This document shows, in pieces, positions 1 to 6,338 of a stretch of 15,286 nt of DNA. Source of the DNA: Dysgonomonas sp. (GTDB lineage: Bacteria; Bacteroidota; Bacteroidia; Bacteroidales; Dysgonomonadaceae). Made by a program: the position numbers and the translations under genes. Location of the stretch: the NCBI GenBank assembly GCA_030151105.1, contig JASLEN010000034.1, positions 1 to 15,286 on the forward strand. The letters run 5' to 3'. Under the pieces are notes generated by a model that did no database searches, had not been told where the DNA came from, and saw nothing but the letters and a program-made list of their open reading frames with translations. Within the stretch, counting starts at the first letter, position 1. Every line of letters begins with the position of its first letter.

Positions 1-141
1 ACGATTGCGCTTGTCCAGCTCAATGCGCAGCATTTGTTTGGCTGGCTCTAGTGTTTCATCCTCTATTTCGTCCTCATGCGAGTATTCAAAATCGGGGTTT
101 GTAGAAAACACTACGTTTAATCTATCTTTCCAGTCGCTCAT
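1..141 (-). CDS. SUI1/eIF1-like translation initiation factor, N-terminal 47 residues (cut by window edge)
   Basis: Reading the minus strand from the ATG at 139-141 gives 47 codons open to the window edge, starting MSDWKDRLNVVFSTNPDFEY. This is followed by an acidic stretch (HEDEIEDET) and then LRIELDKRNR. The 'DWKDRLNVVFSTNPDF' opening, the acidic linker and a 'LR(I/V).L(D/E)K..R' segment match, from memory, the short SUI1-family proteins (YciH/eIF1-like) common in Bacteroidota. The SUI1 core domain itself should follow beyond the left edge. Family members bind the small ribosomal subunit and are thought to influence start-site selection; the bacterial role is poorly defined. A plus-strand reading over the same bases is a serine-rich shadow of this gene. 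It lies 74 bp downstream of the acyltransferase gene on the same strand but has its own -7 box. Only the N-terminus is visible, so the family call is good but incomplete. Confidence 0.8.
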   Translation of the reverse strand, partial: MSDWKDRLNVVFSTNPDFEYSHEDEIEDETLEPAKQMLRIELDKRNR

Positions 142-166
142 CTTATCTTATTTTTTTGCTTTAGTA

Positions 167-174
167 CAAAGGTA
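167..174 (-). promoter_or_regulatory. Bacteroidota -7 box (TACCTTTG) for the SUI1-like gene
   Basis: The minus strand reads TACCTTTG, an exact match to TAnnTTTG, 25 bases upstream of the SUI1-like start codon. No clear TTTG-type -33 element is visible at the usual spacing. The predicted leader is about 20 nt. Confidence 0.5.
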
Positions 175-215
175 CTCAAATCTGAGGAATAGTAATCTAA
201 AATAAGATTGAAGCG

Positions 216-1322
216 TTACGAAATTGTTTTCGCTTTAAATATCTTTGTTTGCAAGAATCTACTCACTTTCACAAAGAGAATCCTCTCTATAAAGTAGGAG
301 AATACCAACATTATAGCCGTATAGATTACAAATTTAAGAATATAATACTGACTTGCACTCATCCATTTTTCAAGATATTCAGCATACATGACAAGAGGGT
401 AATGGGATATGTAAATACCGTAAGATATGCTCGCAAAGTGTCGAAAAGGACGAATCGTATAATTATATAACAACCAACCCGTTTTATGCCACAGAATAAC
501 CAATAGAATGATTATTAGCATTGTGTACATTATCTTATAGTTCTCACGAAAAACACTTGCATAATCACCATCAATATAATTAAGTTTTTCTGGTATAACC
601 AATATTAATATACAAGCTAGAATAGTAAGTAGGGGCAAAGCTAAATTACGGAAATTAATAGCCTTTTCTTTCATATAAAGAACAGCTACATCACGCCCAA
701 GCCACCAAAAAGACAAATACAAAAGCCATCTATTGAGTGCAAATATATGAAACCAATGTGACAGTGCTGCAATAATTATTATTAGGTAAATAAGTTTTGG
801 ACTCGTAGTCCATTTACGAAACACATAAACAGTAAGAGGGAAATACAACATATAATAATACCACTCATAACTCAATGACCATAGTGGTCCATTGCCATAT
901 AATACAGTACAAATCACTCCTGGCTTCAGCGGTATATCTTGAAACATCAAAAGGTTACCTAACAACAATCTCCATGAGAAGTTATCGTATTTGGTATTTG
1001 TATAAAGTATGGCAGATATTATAAAAACAGTTATCAGTGGAATGTAGATTCGTGTAAAACGCTTGAAAAAATACAATTTAAATGAATGATCACCACTTTT
1101 TGTAAAAGAGTACTGAATAACAAAACCTGACAATACAAAAAAAGATAATACAGCCGATGCACCAAACCCAAACAATGGATTAAAGTCTATTCCTTTCCAC
1201 ACACCATCCCAATGTATACGAATCACATGAGCATAAAAATGCATAATAAATACATATATAGCGACAAAACCTCTAATAGCCTCTAGTTTTTCTAGTTTTG
1301 TTTTCTTTGTCCCAACATCCAT
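216..1322 (-). CDS. Acyltransferase family 3 (OafA-like) integral membrane protein
   Basis: This 368-residue, strongly hydrophobic protein has about ten predicted membrane helices. It belongs to the acyltransferase-3 family (PF01757), whose members move acetyl or other acyl groups onto sugars, lipids or surface polymers at the inner membrane. The first helix carries the family's R-x10-H signature (R17 in EAIRGFVAIYV, H28 in IMHFY). A 'SFFVLSGFVI' segment near residues 60-69 and the C-terminal SYGIYISHYPL motif are also typical. Length is normal for a stand-alone transferase without a fused SGNH domain. The start is the ATG after an A-rich leader with AAGGTAA about 10 bases upstream. No glycan-biosynthesis genes are visible beside it, so the acceptor cannot be inferred. 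It ends 74 bp before the SUI1-like gene, and the base composition is notably AT-rich. The family call is secure; the substrate is unknown. Confidence 0.9.
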   Translation of the reverse strand: MDVGTKKTKLEKLEAIRGFVAIYVFIMHFYAHVIRIHWDGVWKGIDFNPLFGFGASAVLSFFVLSGFVIQYSFTKSGDHSFKLYFFKRFTRIYIPLITVFIISAILYTNTKYDNFSWRLLLGNLLMFQDIPLKPGVICTVLYGNGPLWSLSYEWYYYMLYFPLTVYVFRKWTTSPKLIYLIIIIAALSHWFHIFALNRWLLYLSFWWLGRDVAVLYMKEKAINFRNLALPLLTILACILILVIPEKLNYIDGDYASVFRENYKIMYTMLIIILLVILWHKTGWLLYNYTIRPFRHFASISYGIYISHYPLVMYAEYLEKWMSASQYYILKFVIYTAIMLVFSYFIERILFVKVSRFLQTKIFKAKTIS

Positions 1323-1351
1323 AGTTTAACTTACCTTTTAAAATTATGGCA

Positions 1352-1359
1352 CAAATGTA
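1352..1359 (-). promoter_or_regulatory. -7 box (TACATTTG) for the acyltransferase gene
   Basis: The minus strand reads TACATTTG, an exact TAnnTTTG match, 29 bases upstream of the acyltransferase start. This predicts a leader of roughly 25 nt. No convincing -33 element is seen. Confidence 0.55.
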
Positions 1360-1672
1360 GTACTTTTTAATATAAATGCTTCTCCTTCTATTCTATACAT
1401 TCTACTTTTCAGACGTTTAGATCAAAGAACAGTAGTATTTCAAACCGAACTAAAGTCAATATCTGAAAGATTTTTTTGAATTTGAGGCATCACAATTTAT
1501 ACTCGAGTCTTATTAGACCTATTTTCAACAATAAGAAATATTCCTTTAAATTCTTAAGACGGATATCTAATTAAACATTTTCGACCACCTATGTAACTTT
1601 TTCTCTATATTGGGCGTTATATATAATAACACAGGTATATAATATATTAACAAAAAAAACACATTTTAAATT
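1360..1672. other. Gene-free AT-rich region between the divergent acyltransferase and DUF4332-like genes
   Basis: No convincing coding sequence or RNA gene is visible on either strand. It must hold the promoter for the plus-strand helix-hairpin-helix gene, but no exact TAnnTTTG box occurs close to that start; the nearest resemblance is TATATTGG at 1606-1613, with one mismatch. The 15-nt imperfect palindrome GTTATATATAATAAC at 1616-1630 (5-bp arms) sits just downstream of it and could be an operator or chance in AT-rich DNA. Confidence 0.5.
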
Positions 1673-2086
1673 ATGGCTTACAGAATAGAAGACATTGAAG
1701 GAATAGGTCCAGCATATGGAGCAAAACTCAAAGCTGCGGGTATCACTACTACAGAGAAACTTCTGGAAAAAGGGGCTACCAAAAAAGGACGTCAAGAATT
1801 GGCTAAAGAAACAGAGATTTCAGAATCATTGATCTTGACATGGACAAACCATGCAGACCTTTTCAGAATAAAAGGTGTGGCAGGACAATTTGCTGAACTA
1901 CTAGAAGCTGGTGGTGTGGATACTGTGAAGGAATTCAAAATGAGAGTGGCAGAGAATCTACACAAAAAATTAGTAGAAGTGAATGAGGCTGGAGGCAAAA
2001 GAATTTGCGGACGTGTACCATCTGTGGTTGAACTACAAAAGATGATAGACCAAGCTAAAGAATTGCCAGCAGTGATGACTTATTGA
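1673..2086 (+). CDS. DUF4332-like helix-hairpin-helix protein
   Basis: This is a 137-residue soluble protein with no signal peptide or membrane segment. Two helix-hairpin-helix-like units are visible. One lies near residues 5-24 (IEDIEGIGPAYGAKLKAAGI, with the GIGPAYG hairpin); the second lies near 66-82 (IKGVAGQFAELLEAGGV). The C-terminal half continues with alternating helices (VAENLHKKLVEVNE, SVVELQKMIDQAKEL). This matches, from memory, the DUF4332 family, whose members resemble the DNA-binding HhH domains of DNA polymerase beta and the RNA polymerase alpha C-terminal domain. Non-specific DNA binding is the obvious inference but is not shown here. It is monocistronic: a divergent gene lies upstream and a hairpin terminator begins 29 bp after the stop. 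The start codon follows a very A-rich leader, as usual in this phylum. Confidence 0.85.
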   Translation: MAYRIEDIEGIGPAYGAKLKAAGITTTEKLLEKGATKKGRQELAKETEISESLILTWTNHADLFRIKGVAGQFAELLEAGGVDTVKEFKMRVAENLHKKLVEVNEAGGKRICGRVPSVVELQKMIDQAKELPAVMTY

Positions 2087-2115
2087 TTTCTGGTATCGAG
2101 ATAAAAAAATAAAAG

Positions 2116-2157
2116 AGAAGAGCATCGTCTGCAAAATGACATTGCTCTTCTTTTTTG
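2116..2157 (+). terminator. Rho-independent terminator of the DUF4332-like gene
   Basis: The arms AGAAGAGCA (2116-2124) and TGCTCTTCT (2143-2151) pair perfectly over 9 bp. A further GTC/GAC pairing lies inside, and a run of six T follows (2151-2156). Confidence 0.85.
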
Positions 2158-2210
2158 TACCAATGGTCAAATAGAGTAACATAAATTTTAACAATAGAGA
2201 CATTTAGCAG

Positions 2211-2218
2211 TATATTTG
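2211..2218 (+). promoter_or_regulatory. -7 box (TATATTTG) for the outer-membrane barrel pair
   Basis: TATATTTG matches TAnnTTTG exactly, 52 bases before the first barrel gene's start. A weak TTTT element at 2186-2189 lies 21 bases upstream, in the -33 region. The predicted leader is about 45 nt. Confidence 0.6.
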
Positions 2219-2270
2219 TCCTCAAATTAAGGTCGTAGATCTATTTATTATTTTAAAAATAAATTACAAA

Positions 2271-2864
2271 ATGAAGAATTTTATAAAACTTTCATTCGTA
2301 ACTCTAGCTCTTTTGCTAGCAACTAATGCAAATGCACAACTTCTTCCTATTTCATTGGGAGTAAAAGGAGGAATCACATCTTCTACTGTTAACACTAAAG
2401 GATATGAGTCTAAAAGTGGATTCAATGCAGGATTGACATTGGACGTAAATCTACCAGCTAACTTGGCTATTATGACAGGTGTGGAAATAAACACCAAAGG
2501 TGCTAAAATGAAAGAAAGCGGTTACAAAATGAACTCAACAAACCTGCAACTCCCTGTACATTTGGGCTATAGAATCAAAGTTATTCCAGGATTTAGATTG
2601 CACTTGAGTGCTGGTCCTTACTTTGCGCAAGGTATTGGTGGTAAAACAGAAATAGCTGAAGGCAAAAAAGTAAAAACATTCTCAGGAGATAATGCTATCC
2701 TAAAGAAATCTGATTGGGGACTTGGAGTAGGTGCTGGAGCAACAGTTCTTGGTATGGTTCAAGTACGTGTTGGATATGATTGGGGAATGGCTAATCTAGC
2801 AAAACATGGAGACGAGAGTGTTAAAAACAGAAACTTCTACGCATCGTTAGGTCTAGGTTTCTAA
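2271..2864 (+). CDS. PorT-family outer-membrane beta-barrel protein (first of a tandem pair)
   Basis: This 197-residue protein starts with a clear Sec signal peptide (MKNFIKLSFVTLALLLATNANAQ, cleavage probably around residue 22-23). The mature part alternates amphipathic strands and turns: LGVKGGITSST near 29-39, FNAGLTLDVNLP, LAIMTGVEINTKGAK, LQLPVHLGYRI, LHLSAGPYFAQGIGGK. It ends in 'FYASLGLGF' with a C-terminal phenylalanine, the usual outer-membrane insertion signal. This is the OMP_b-brl_2/PorT-like fold (PF13568), probably an eight-stranded barrel. Members are common surface or assembly proteins of Bacteroidota, and function cannot be read from the sequence. It is followed after 27 bp by a paralogue with a near-identical signal peptide, so the two are very likely co-transcribed. 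It has its own upstream -7 box and no hairpin between it and the next gene. Confidence 0.9.
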   Translation: MKNFIKLSFVTLALLLATNANAQLLPISLGVKGGITSSTVNTKGYESKSGFNAGLTLDVNLPANLAIMTGVEINTKGAKMKESGYKMNSTNLQLPVHLGYRIKVIPGFRLHLSAGPYFAQGIGGKTEIAEGKKVKTFSGDNAILKKSDWGLGVGAGATVLGMVQVRVGYDWGMANLAKHGDESVKNRNFYASLGLGF

Positions 2865-2891
2865 GAACTATCTTCCTTCAAGAAACAACTT

Positions 2892-3518
2892 ATGAAACAT
2901 TTAATAAAACTATCGTTTATTGTAATTGCTCTTCTTTTGGCAACTAATGCCAATGCTCAACTACCCGTTTCGATGGGTATAAAAGGAGGAGTAAATATAT
3001 CTAACTCTAGCTCAAAGCTTACTAAGTCGAAAGCTGGATACAACGCTGGATTAACACTTGATGTGAATCTTCCATCCAACGTAGCCATCATGACAGGCTT
3101 AGAGATTACAAATAAGGGAGCGAAGATAAAAGATGCAGACCTAAAAGTGGATGCAACTTATCTACAATTGCCTATACATATAGGCTATAAGATGAATGTA
3201 GCACCTGGAGTAACTGCTCATTTCGACATTGGTCCTTACTTTGCACAAGGCGTGTGGGGCAAAACAAAGGGTAGTCAAGACTTGATACATCCTATGAGTG
3301 GTGAAGTCCTTGAGACTTTGAAAATCAATCAAGACACCTTTGGAGACGACGTTCTCAAAAGATTTGATTGGGGACTCGGAGTTGGTGTAGGTGTAACCTT
3401 TATGGGAAAAGTCCAAATACTAGCAGGTTATGACCATGGTATTGCAAGCACAAAAGTTATGGACGAAAAGTTCAGAAATAGAAATGCTTTCCTCTCATTG
3501 GGTTGGAAGTTCTTTTAA
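2892..3518 (+). CDS. PorT-family outer-membrane beta-barrel protein (second of the tandem pair)
   Basis: This 208-residue paralogue of the preceding barrel gene has signal peptide MKHLIKLSFIVIALLLATNANAQ and the same strand order (SMGIKGGVNIS, YNAGLTLDVNLP, VAIMTGLEITNKGAKI, LQLPIHIGYKM, FDIGPYFAQGVWGK, RFDWGLGVGVGV). It ends in an aromatic residue (GWKFF), as outer-membrane barrels do. It differs chiefly by a longer loop at about residues 132-158 (GSQDLIHPMSGEVLETLKINQDTF region), after the GPYFAQG strand. In a barrel this would be an extracellular loop or long turn, so the pair may differ in what they bind. The gene lies 27 bp after its twin and is followed by a perfect terminator. Tandem duplication followed by divergence is the simplest origin. 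The molecular role is unknown. Confidence 0.9.
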   Translation: MKHLIKLSFIVIALLLATNANAQLPVSMGIKGGVNISNSSSKLTKSKAGYNAGLTLDVNLPSNVAIMTGLEITNKGAKIKDADLKVDATYLQLPIHIGYKMNVAPGVTAHFDIGPYFAQGVWGKTKGSQDLIHPMSGEVLETLKINQDTFGDDVLKRFDWGLGVGVGVTFMGKVQILAGYDHGIASTKVMDEKFRNRNAFLSLGWKFF

Positions 3519-3541
3519 ATGTTCAGAAGCAAGAATATAAT

Positions 3542-3575
3542 AAAAGAGAGAGGCCAGAGAGCCTCTCTCTTTTTT
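3542..3575 (+). terminator. Strong Rho-independent terminator after the barrel pair
   Basis: A perfect 13-bp stem (AAAAGAGAGAGGC at 3542-3554 with GCCTCTCTCTTTT at 3561-3573) has a 6-nt loop (CAGAGA) and a T run to 3575. It starts 23 bp after the second barrel gene's stop. Confidence 0.95.
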
Positions 3576-3629
3576 GTTTGCTTAACTCATTAGCGATGTA
3601 GATTGTAAGGCTAAGAACTTTATAATTTG

Positions 3630-3637
3630 TAAATTTG
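3630..3637 (+). promoter_or_regulatory. -7 box (TAAATTTG) for pncB
   Basis: TAAATTTG matches TAnnTTTG exactly and lies 75 bases before the pncB start, downstream of the previous terminator. A possible TTG at 3603-3605 is 24 bases upstream. The predicted leader of about 70 nt contains an out-of-frame 17-codon reading frame (3670-3723) that overlaps the pncB start. Confidence 0.55.
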
Positions 3638-3712
3638 TGACTTAACATCTTCACCATGCACACAATAACATGGAGCAAGACATAGAAAAGACAAAACAAA
3701 AAACAAAAAGAT

Positions 3713-4876
3713 ATGATAATTAAGCATTTCACAGATAACGATCTATACAAATTTTCGGTGATGCATGCCATACAAAAAATGTATCCTTGGTCGCACGTAA
3801 GGTATGAATTTACCAATCGTGGTGGCACAATATTTCCCGAAGGCTTTGCTGACAGGCTGCGTGAGGAGGTGGAATTTATGGCAAATCTGAGGTTGACCAA
3901 AGAAGAAAAACGATTTATAGAAAAACGTTGCTACTTCTTCGACCCCGTATTTATCGACTTCTTGGAAGGCTATAAATATAACCCAGATGAAGTGCATATT
4001 TCGCAAAACAAAGCTGGCGAACTGAAAGTAGAAATAGAAGGTTTCTGGTACAGAACCGTACTATGGGAAGTGCCATTGATGGCAATAATATCGGAACTGT
4101 TTTTCAAGATGCAAGGCACTAAGCCCGTAGAGGTAGAAAGCCGTGCAATAGAAAAAGCTGAGGGTCTGAAAGATATCAAGGCTGATTTTTCGGAGTTTGG
4201 AACTCGTCGTCGTTTCTCGTTTGATGTACAAGACCGAGTGGTGGCAGCATTGAAAGAAAATGCGGGCACATACTTCAAAGGTACGAGCAACGTATATCTG
4301 GCAATGAAGCACAACACCACACCAATAGGTACAATGCCGCATGAGTGGTTTATGTATCATGGAGCTGTGTATGGCTATCGTGCAGCCAATATGAAGGCAC
4401 TAGAGGCATGGGTAGATGTATTTCAAGGCAGTTTAGGAATCACCCTAACCGACACTTACACCACAGATTCATTTATAGAATCATTCAGTCAAAAACAAGC
4501 ACTACTCTTTGACGGAGTGCGCTGGGATAGTGGCGACCCTATAGAGTTTATAGACAAGATGATTAAATTCTATGAAGAAAATAGAATTGATCCTGCATCT
4601 AAAACACTGGTATTTAGCGATTCACTAAATCTGGAATTAGTAAAAAAGATAAAAGAACATGTGGCTGGCAGAGTGCACGACACATATGGAATCGGAACAT
4701 TTTTGAGCAATGATGTGGGCGCTAAGGCTTTGAATATGGTTATCAAGTTGACAGATGTGAAAGTAAATCCAAAGGCGAAATATCACAAGGCTGTAAAGCT
4801 ATCTGATGTGCAGGGCAAAAACACAGGCGATCTTAAAGAAATTGAATTGTGCAAACTCACTTTAGATTTAGAATAA
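3713..4876 (+). CDS. pncB: Nicotinate phosphoribosyltransferase
   Basis: This cytosolic enzyme of the Preiss-Handler NAD salvage route converts nicotinate and PRPP, with ATP hydrolysis, to nicotinate mononucleotide. The 387-residue protein is family-typical in length. The N-terminus (HFTDNDLYKFSVMHAIQKMYP) is characteristic. 'FGTRRRFSF' is at 162-170 and GTSNVYLAMKH at 190-200. GTMPHEWF at 206-213 contains His210, the position equivalent to the histidine phosphorylated in the characterised enzymes. Next come LGITLTDTYTTDSFI at 241-255 and 'RWDSGDP' at 270-276. 'TLVFSDSLNL' (298-307) and 'YGIGTFLSNDV' (325-335) provide the phosphate-binding loops. The ATG chosen gives the full conserved N-terminus. 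It is followed 47 bp later by the YkvA-like gene on the same strand with no hairpin between, so the two may be co-transcribed. No NAD-repressor site was recognised upstream. Confidence 0.97.
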   Translation: MIIKHFTDNDLYKFSVMHAIQKMYPWSHVRYEFTNRGGTIFPEGFADRLREEVEFMANLRLTKEEKRFIEKRCYFFDPVFIDFLEGYKYNPDEVHISQNKAGELKVEIEGFWYRTVLWEVPLMAIISELFFKMQGTKPVEVESRAIEKAEGLKDIKADFSEFGTRRRFSFDVQDRVVAALKENAGTYFKGTSNVYLAMKHNTTPIGTMPHEWFMYHGAVYGYRAANMKALEAWVDVFQGSLGITLTDTYTTDSFIESFSQKQALLFDGVRWDSGDPIEFIDKMIKFYEENRIDPASKTLVFSDSLNLELVKKIKEHVAGRVHDTYGIGTFLSNDVGAKALNMVIKLTDVKVNPKAKYHKAVKLSDVQGKNTGDLKEIELCKLTLDLE

Positions 4877-4923
4877 TAGACCACAAGTTCTCTTTTTAAA
4901 CATACATCCAAGAACATATAAGT

Positions 4924-5328
4924 ATGAAAGAGCAAGAAAATCTGACTGATAATATAGAGCGTTTTTCCGAAGAATTCTCCGACGATAAGTTTTCGGGAAA
5001 GATTGCCAAATACGCAAAGAAAGCAGGTGCAAAGCTAGTCTATGTAGCCTATACACTCTACTATTCGTTATTTGATAAGAATTTTCCTGTCAAGCAACGA
5101 GCCATTGTGATAGGTGCATTGGGTTATTTTATTCTTCCACTTGATCTTGTGCCCGATGTAGTTCCTATTTTGGGCTATAGCGATGATTTGGCGGCACTTC
5201 TCTATGCCTTCAAGGCGGTGAACGATCACATTACGCCACAAATGAAAGAAAAGGCGAAATTGGCTGCCAGCAAGATTTTCGGCAAACTAGATGATGAAGA
5301 TTTGAATCTAGAAATGGAAGAGAAGTAA
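4924..5328 (+). CDS. YkvA/DUF1232 family small membrane protein
   Basis: This is a 134-residue protein with a charged N-terminus, a hydrophobic core and a charged C-terminal helix. The DUF1232 (YkvA, PF06803) signature is intact: FPVKQRAIVIGALGYFILPLD around 54-74, the LPLDLVPD turn at 71-78, GYSDD at 84-88, then LAALLYAFKAVNDHITPQMKEKAK. The domain is widespread in bacteria and its function is not established; the hydrophobic stretch suggests membrane association. It lies 47 bp downstream of pncB with no visible promoter box or terminator between, so it is probably read from the pncB promoter. There is no known functional link to NAD salvage, and the pairing may be positional only. The downstream hairpin closes the unit. 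Confidence 0.88.
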   Translation: MKEQENLTDNIERFSEEFSDDKFSGKIAKYAKKAGAKLVYVAYTLYYSLFDKNFPVKQRAIVIGALGYFILPLDLVPDVVPILGYSDDLAALLYAFKAVNDHITPQMKEKAKLAASKIFGKLDDEDLNLEMEEK

Positions 5329-5334
5329 AATAAT

Positions 5335-5367
5335 AAAAGCTCAAATCTTAATTGATTTGAGCTTTTT
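5335..5367. terminator. Bidirectional terminator between the convergent ykvA-like and lipoprotein genes (AAAAGCTC hairpin 1)
   Basis: A perfect 13-bp stem (AAAAGCTCAAATC at 5335-5347 with GATTTGAGCTTTT at 5354-5366) has loop TTAATT. A T run follows on the plus strand, and a T-rich tail (TTTTATTATTTT) follows on the minus strand, so it can serve both converging genes. It is a near-identical inverted copy of the hairpin at 6304-6335. Confidence 0.92.
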
Positions 5368-5381
5368 AATTCCTTATTGAG

Positions 5382-6245
5382 CTACCACTTTTCGTCCCTA
5401 ACTGTATAGCCTACTAACCCTGTCAAATCTCTATTGAGGAATGTATATTGCTCGTCAATAGGTGTTTCTGTTAAAACAAGTTGAGTGTAAACAAAATCAG
5501 GATTCTCCGCTTTTAGTTTCTCTAACACCTTCGAAGGTAACGGATAGTCAAGTGCCACTTCATACTCGGTTTGTTTCCAAATAAATTTACCAGAAGCCTC
5601 ATCTTTTTCAAACTTAATAGATTTCTGATACCCATCATGTAGAACAACAAAACATCTATCTGTCAAGTAAAATTGTGCACGCACATCTGCTCCCGCATAG
5701 TTCTCTTTCACAAATTGATACTGCTCAACATAATTATTAAAGAGCATAACCTCATCATTTGTTCCCTCTAAGGGAAAAGGATGATGAAGAGTTAAAACTG
5801 TGCCATCATCATTGATATAAATCCGTTTAATATTATCGAAATGGAATGAATATAAATCATTTTTCAAATACGATCTTTCGGTTTTATAAATAACCAAACT
5901 ACTCATATCTATGTCAGACGGCATTGCCTTATAGAACGCTGATTTTACGTTCTCAGTCAATTCAGCGATACTCTGAATTTGTTGATATTCTACCTGAAAA
6001 CGATTATTCAAGTCATACAACAAGCTAACTTTATTTCCATTTTCATCGTTGAGCACCACCAAAATATCTTGATCATTAGTGTGGCTGTACTCATATTTAT
6101 ATTTTTCAAATCGCTTATCTATGTCCTCTCGTATTTCTTTGGGAACTTCCTTCACATAAGTATCTACCCCCTCACTATCACTACACGCATTCAGCATGGT
6201 TAATAGAAATGCGACTAACAATAAATAATAATAATTTGTTTTCAT
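5382..6245 (-). CDS. Predicted lipoprotein of uncertain family (possibly PepSY-like repeats)
   Basis: This 287-residue protein has a lipoprotein signal: hydrophobic segment YYYLLLVAFLLTM, then lipobox LNAC with Cys21, followed by acidic SDSEGVD. It should be lipid-anchored in the cell envelope. After the anchor, segments share the layout of a charged helix followed by two to three strands. These are VPKEIREDIDKRFEKY with KVSLLYDLNNRFQVEY (about 34-90), AELTENVKSAFYKAMP with LYSFHFDNIKRIYINDDGTV, and near the C-terminus LDYPLPSKVLEKLKAENPDF with TQLVLTETPID. The pattern resembles the periplasmic PepSY-like (DUF2874-type) proteins of Bacteroidota, but no diagnostic motif is present and I do not claim membership. 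The gene is monocistronic, lies between two nearly identical inverted hairpins, and has no exact TAnnTTTG box upstream. A frameshift is unlikely because the frame is open and compositionally uniform. Confidence 0.8.
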   Translation of the reverse strand: MKTNYYYLLLVAFLLTMLNACSDSEGVDTYVKEVPKEIREDIDKRFEKYKYEYSHTNDQDILVVLNDENGNKVSLLYDLNNRFQVEYQQIQSIAELTENVKSAFYKAMPSDIDMSSLVIYKTERSYLKNDLYSFHFDNIKRIYINDDGTVLTLHHPFPLEGTNDEVMLFNNYVEQYQFVKENYAGADVRAQFYLTDRCFVVLHDGYQKSIKFEKDEASGKFIWKQTEYEVALDYPLPSKVLEKLKAENPDFVYTQLVLTETPIDEQYTFLNRDLTGLVGYTVRDEKW

Positions 6246-6303
6246 AGAAATATCATTTAAGGATTGTACATCTGTAAAAAACGATTCTCTTAAAGTTAAA
6301 AAT

Positions 6304-6335
6304 AAAAGCTCAGATCAATTAAGATTTGAGCTTTT
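6304..6335 (-). terminator. Terminator of the SUKH-like gene (AAAAGCTC hairpin 2)
   Basis: The arms AAAAGCTCAGATC (6304-6316) and GATTTGAGCTTTT (6323-6335) pair over 13 positions with one imperfect position (6313/6326), around a 6-nt loop. It begins 4 bp beyond the minus-strand stop and is followed on that strand by ATTTTTAA. Read on the minus strand it differs from the plus-strand hairpin at 5335-5366 by a single base over 32. Confidence 0.85.
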
Positions 6336-6338
6336 ATT

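Noticed and set aside
5..205. Plus-strand serine-rich reading frame at the left edge
   Set aside because: It overlaps the minus-strand SUI1-like N-terminus, which has recognisable family sequence and a promoter box; the plus frame is its shadow.
2271..3518. Tandem repeats read as a repeat array
   Set aside because: The similarity is at the level of two full paralogous genes with separate signal peptides, not a short-unit array.
5335..6335. The inverted hairpins as ends of an insertion sequence or MITE
   Set aside because: No transposase and no target-site duplication next to the repeats were seen, and each copy works as an ordinary terminator for an adjacent gene.
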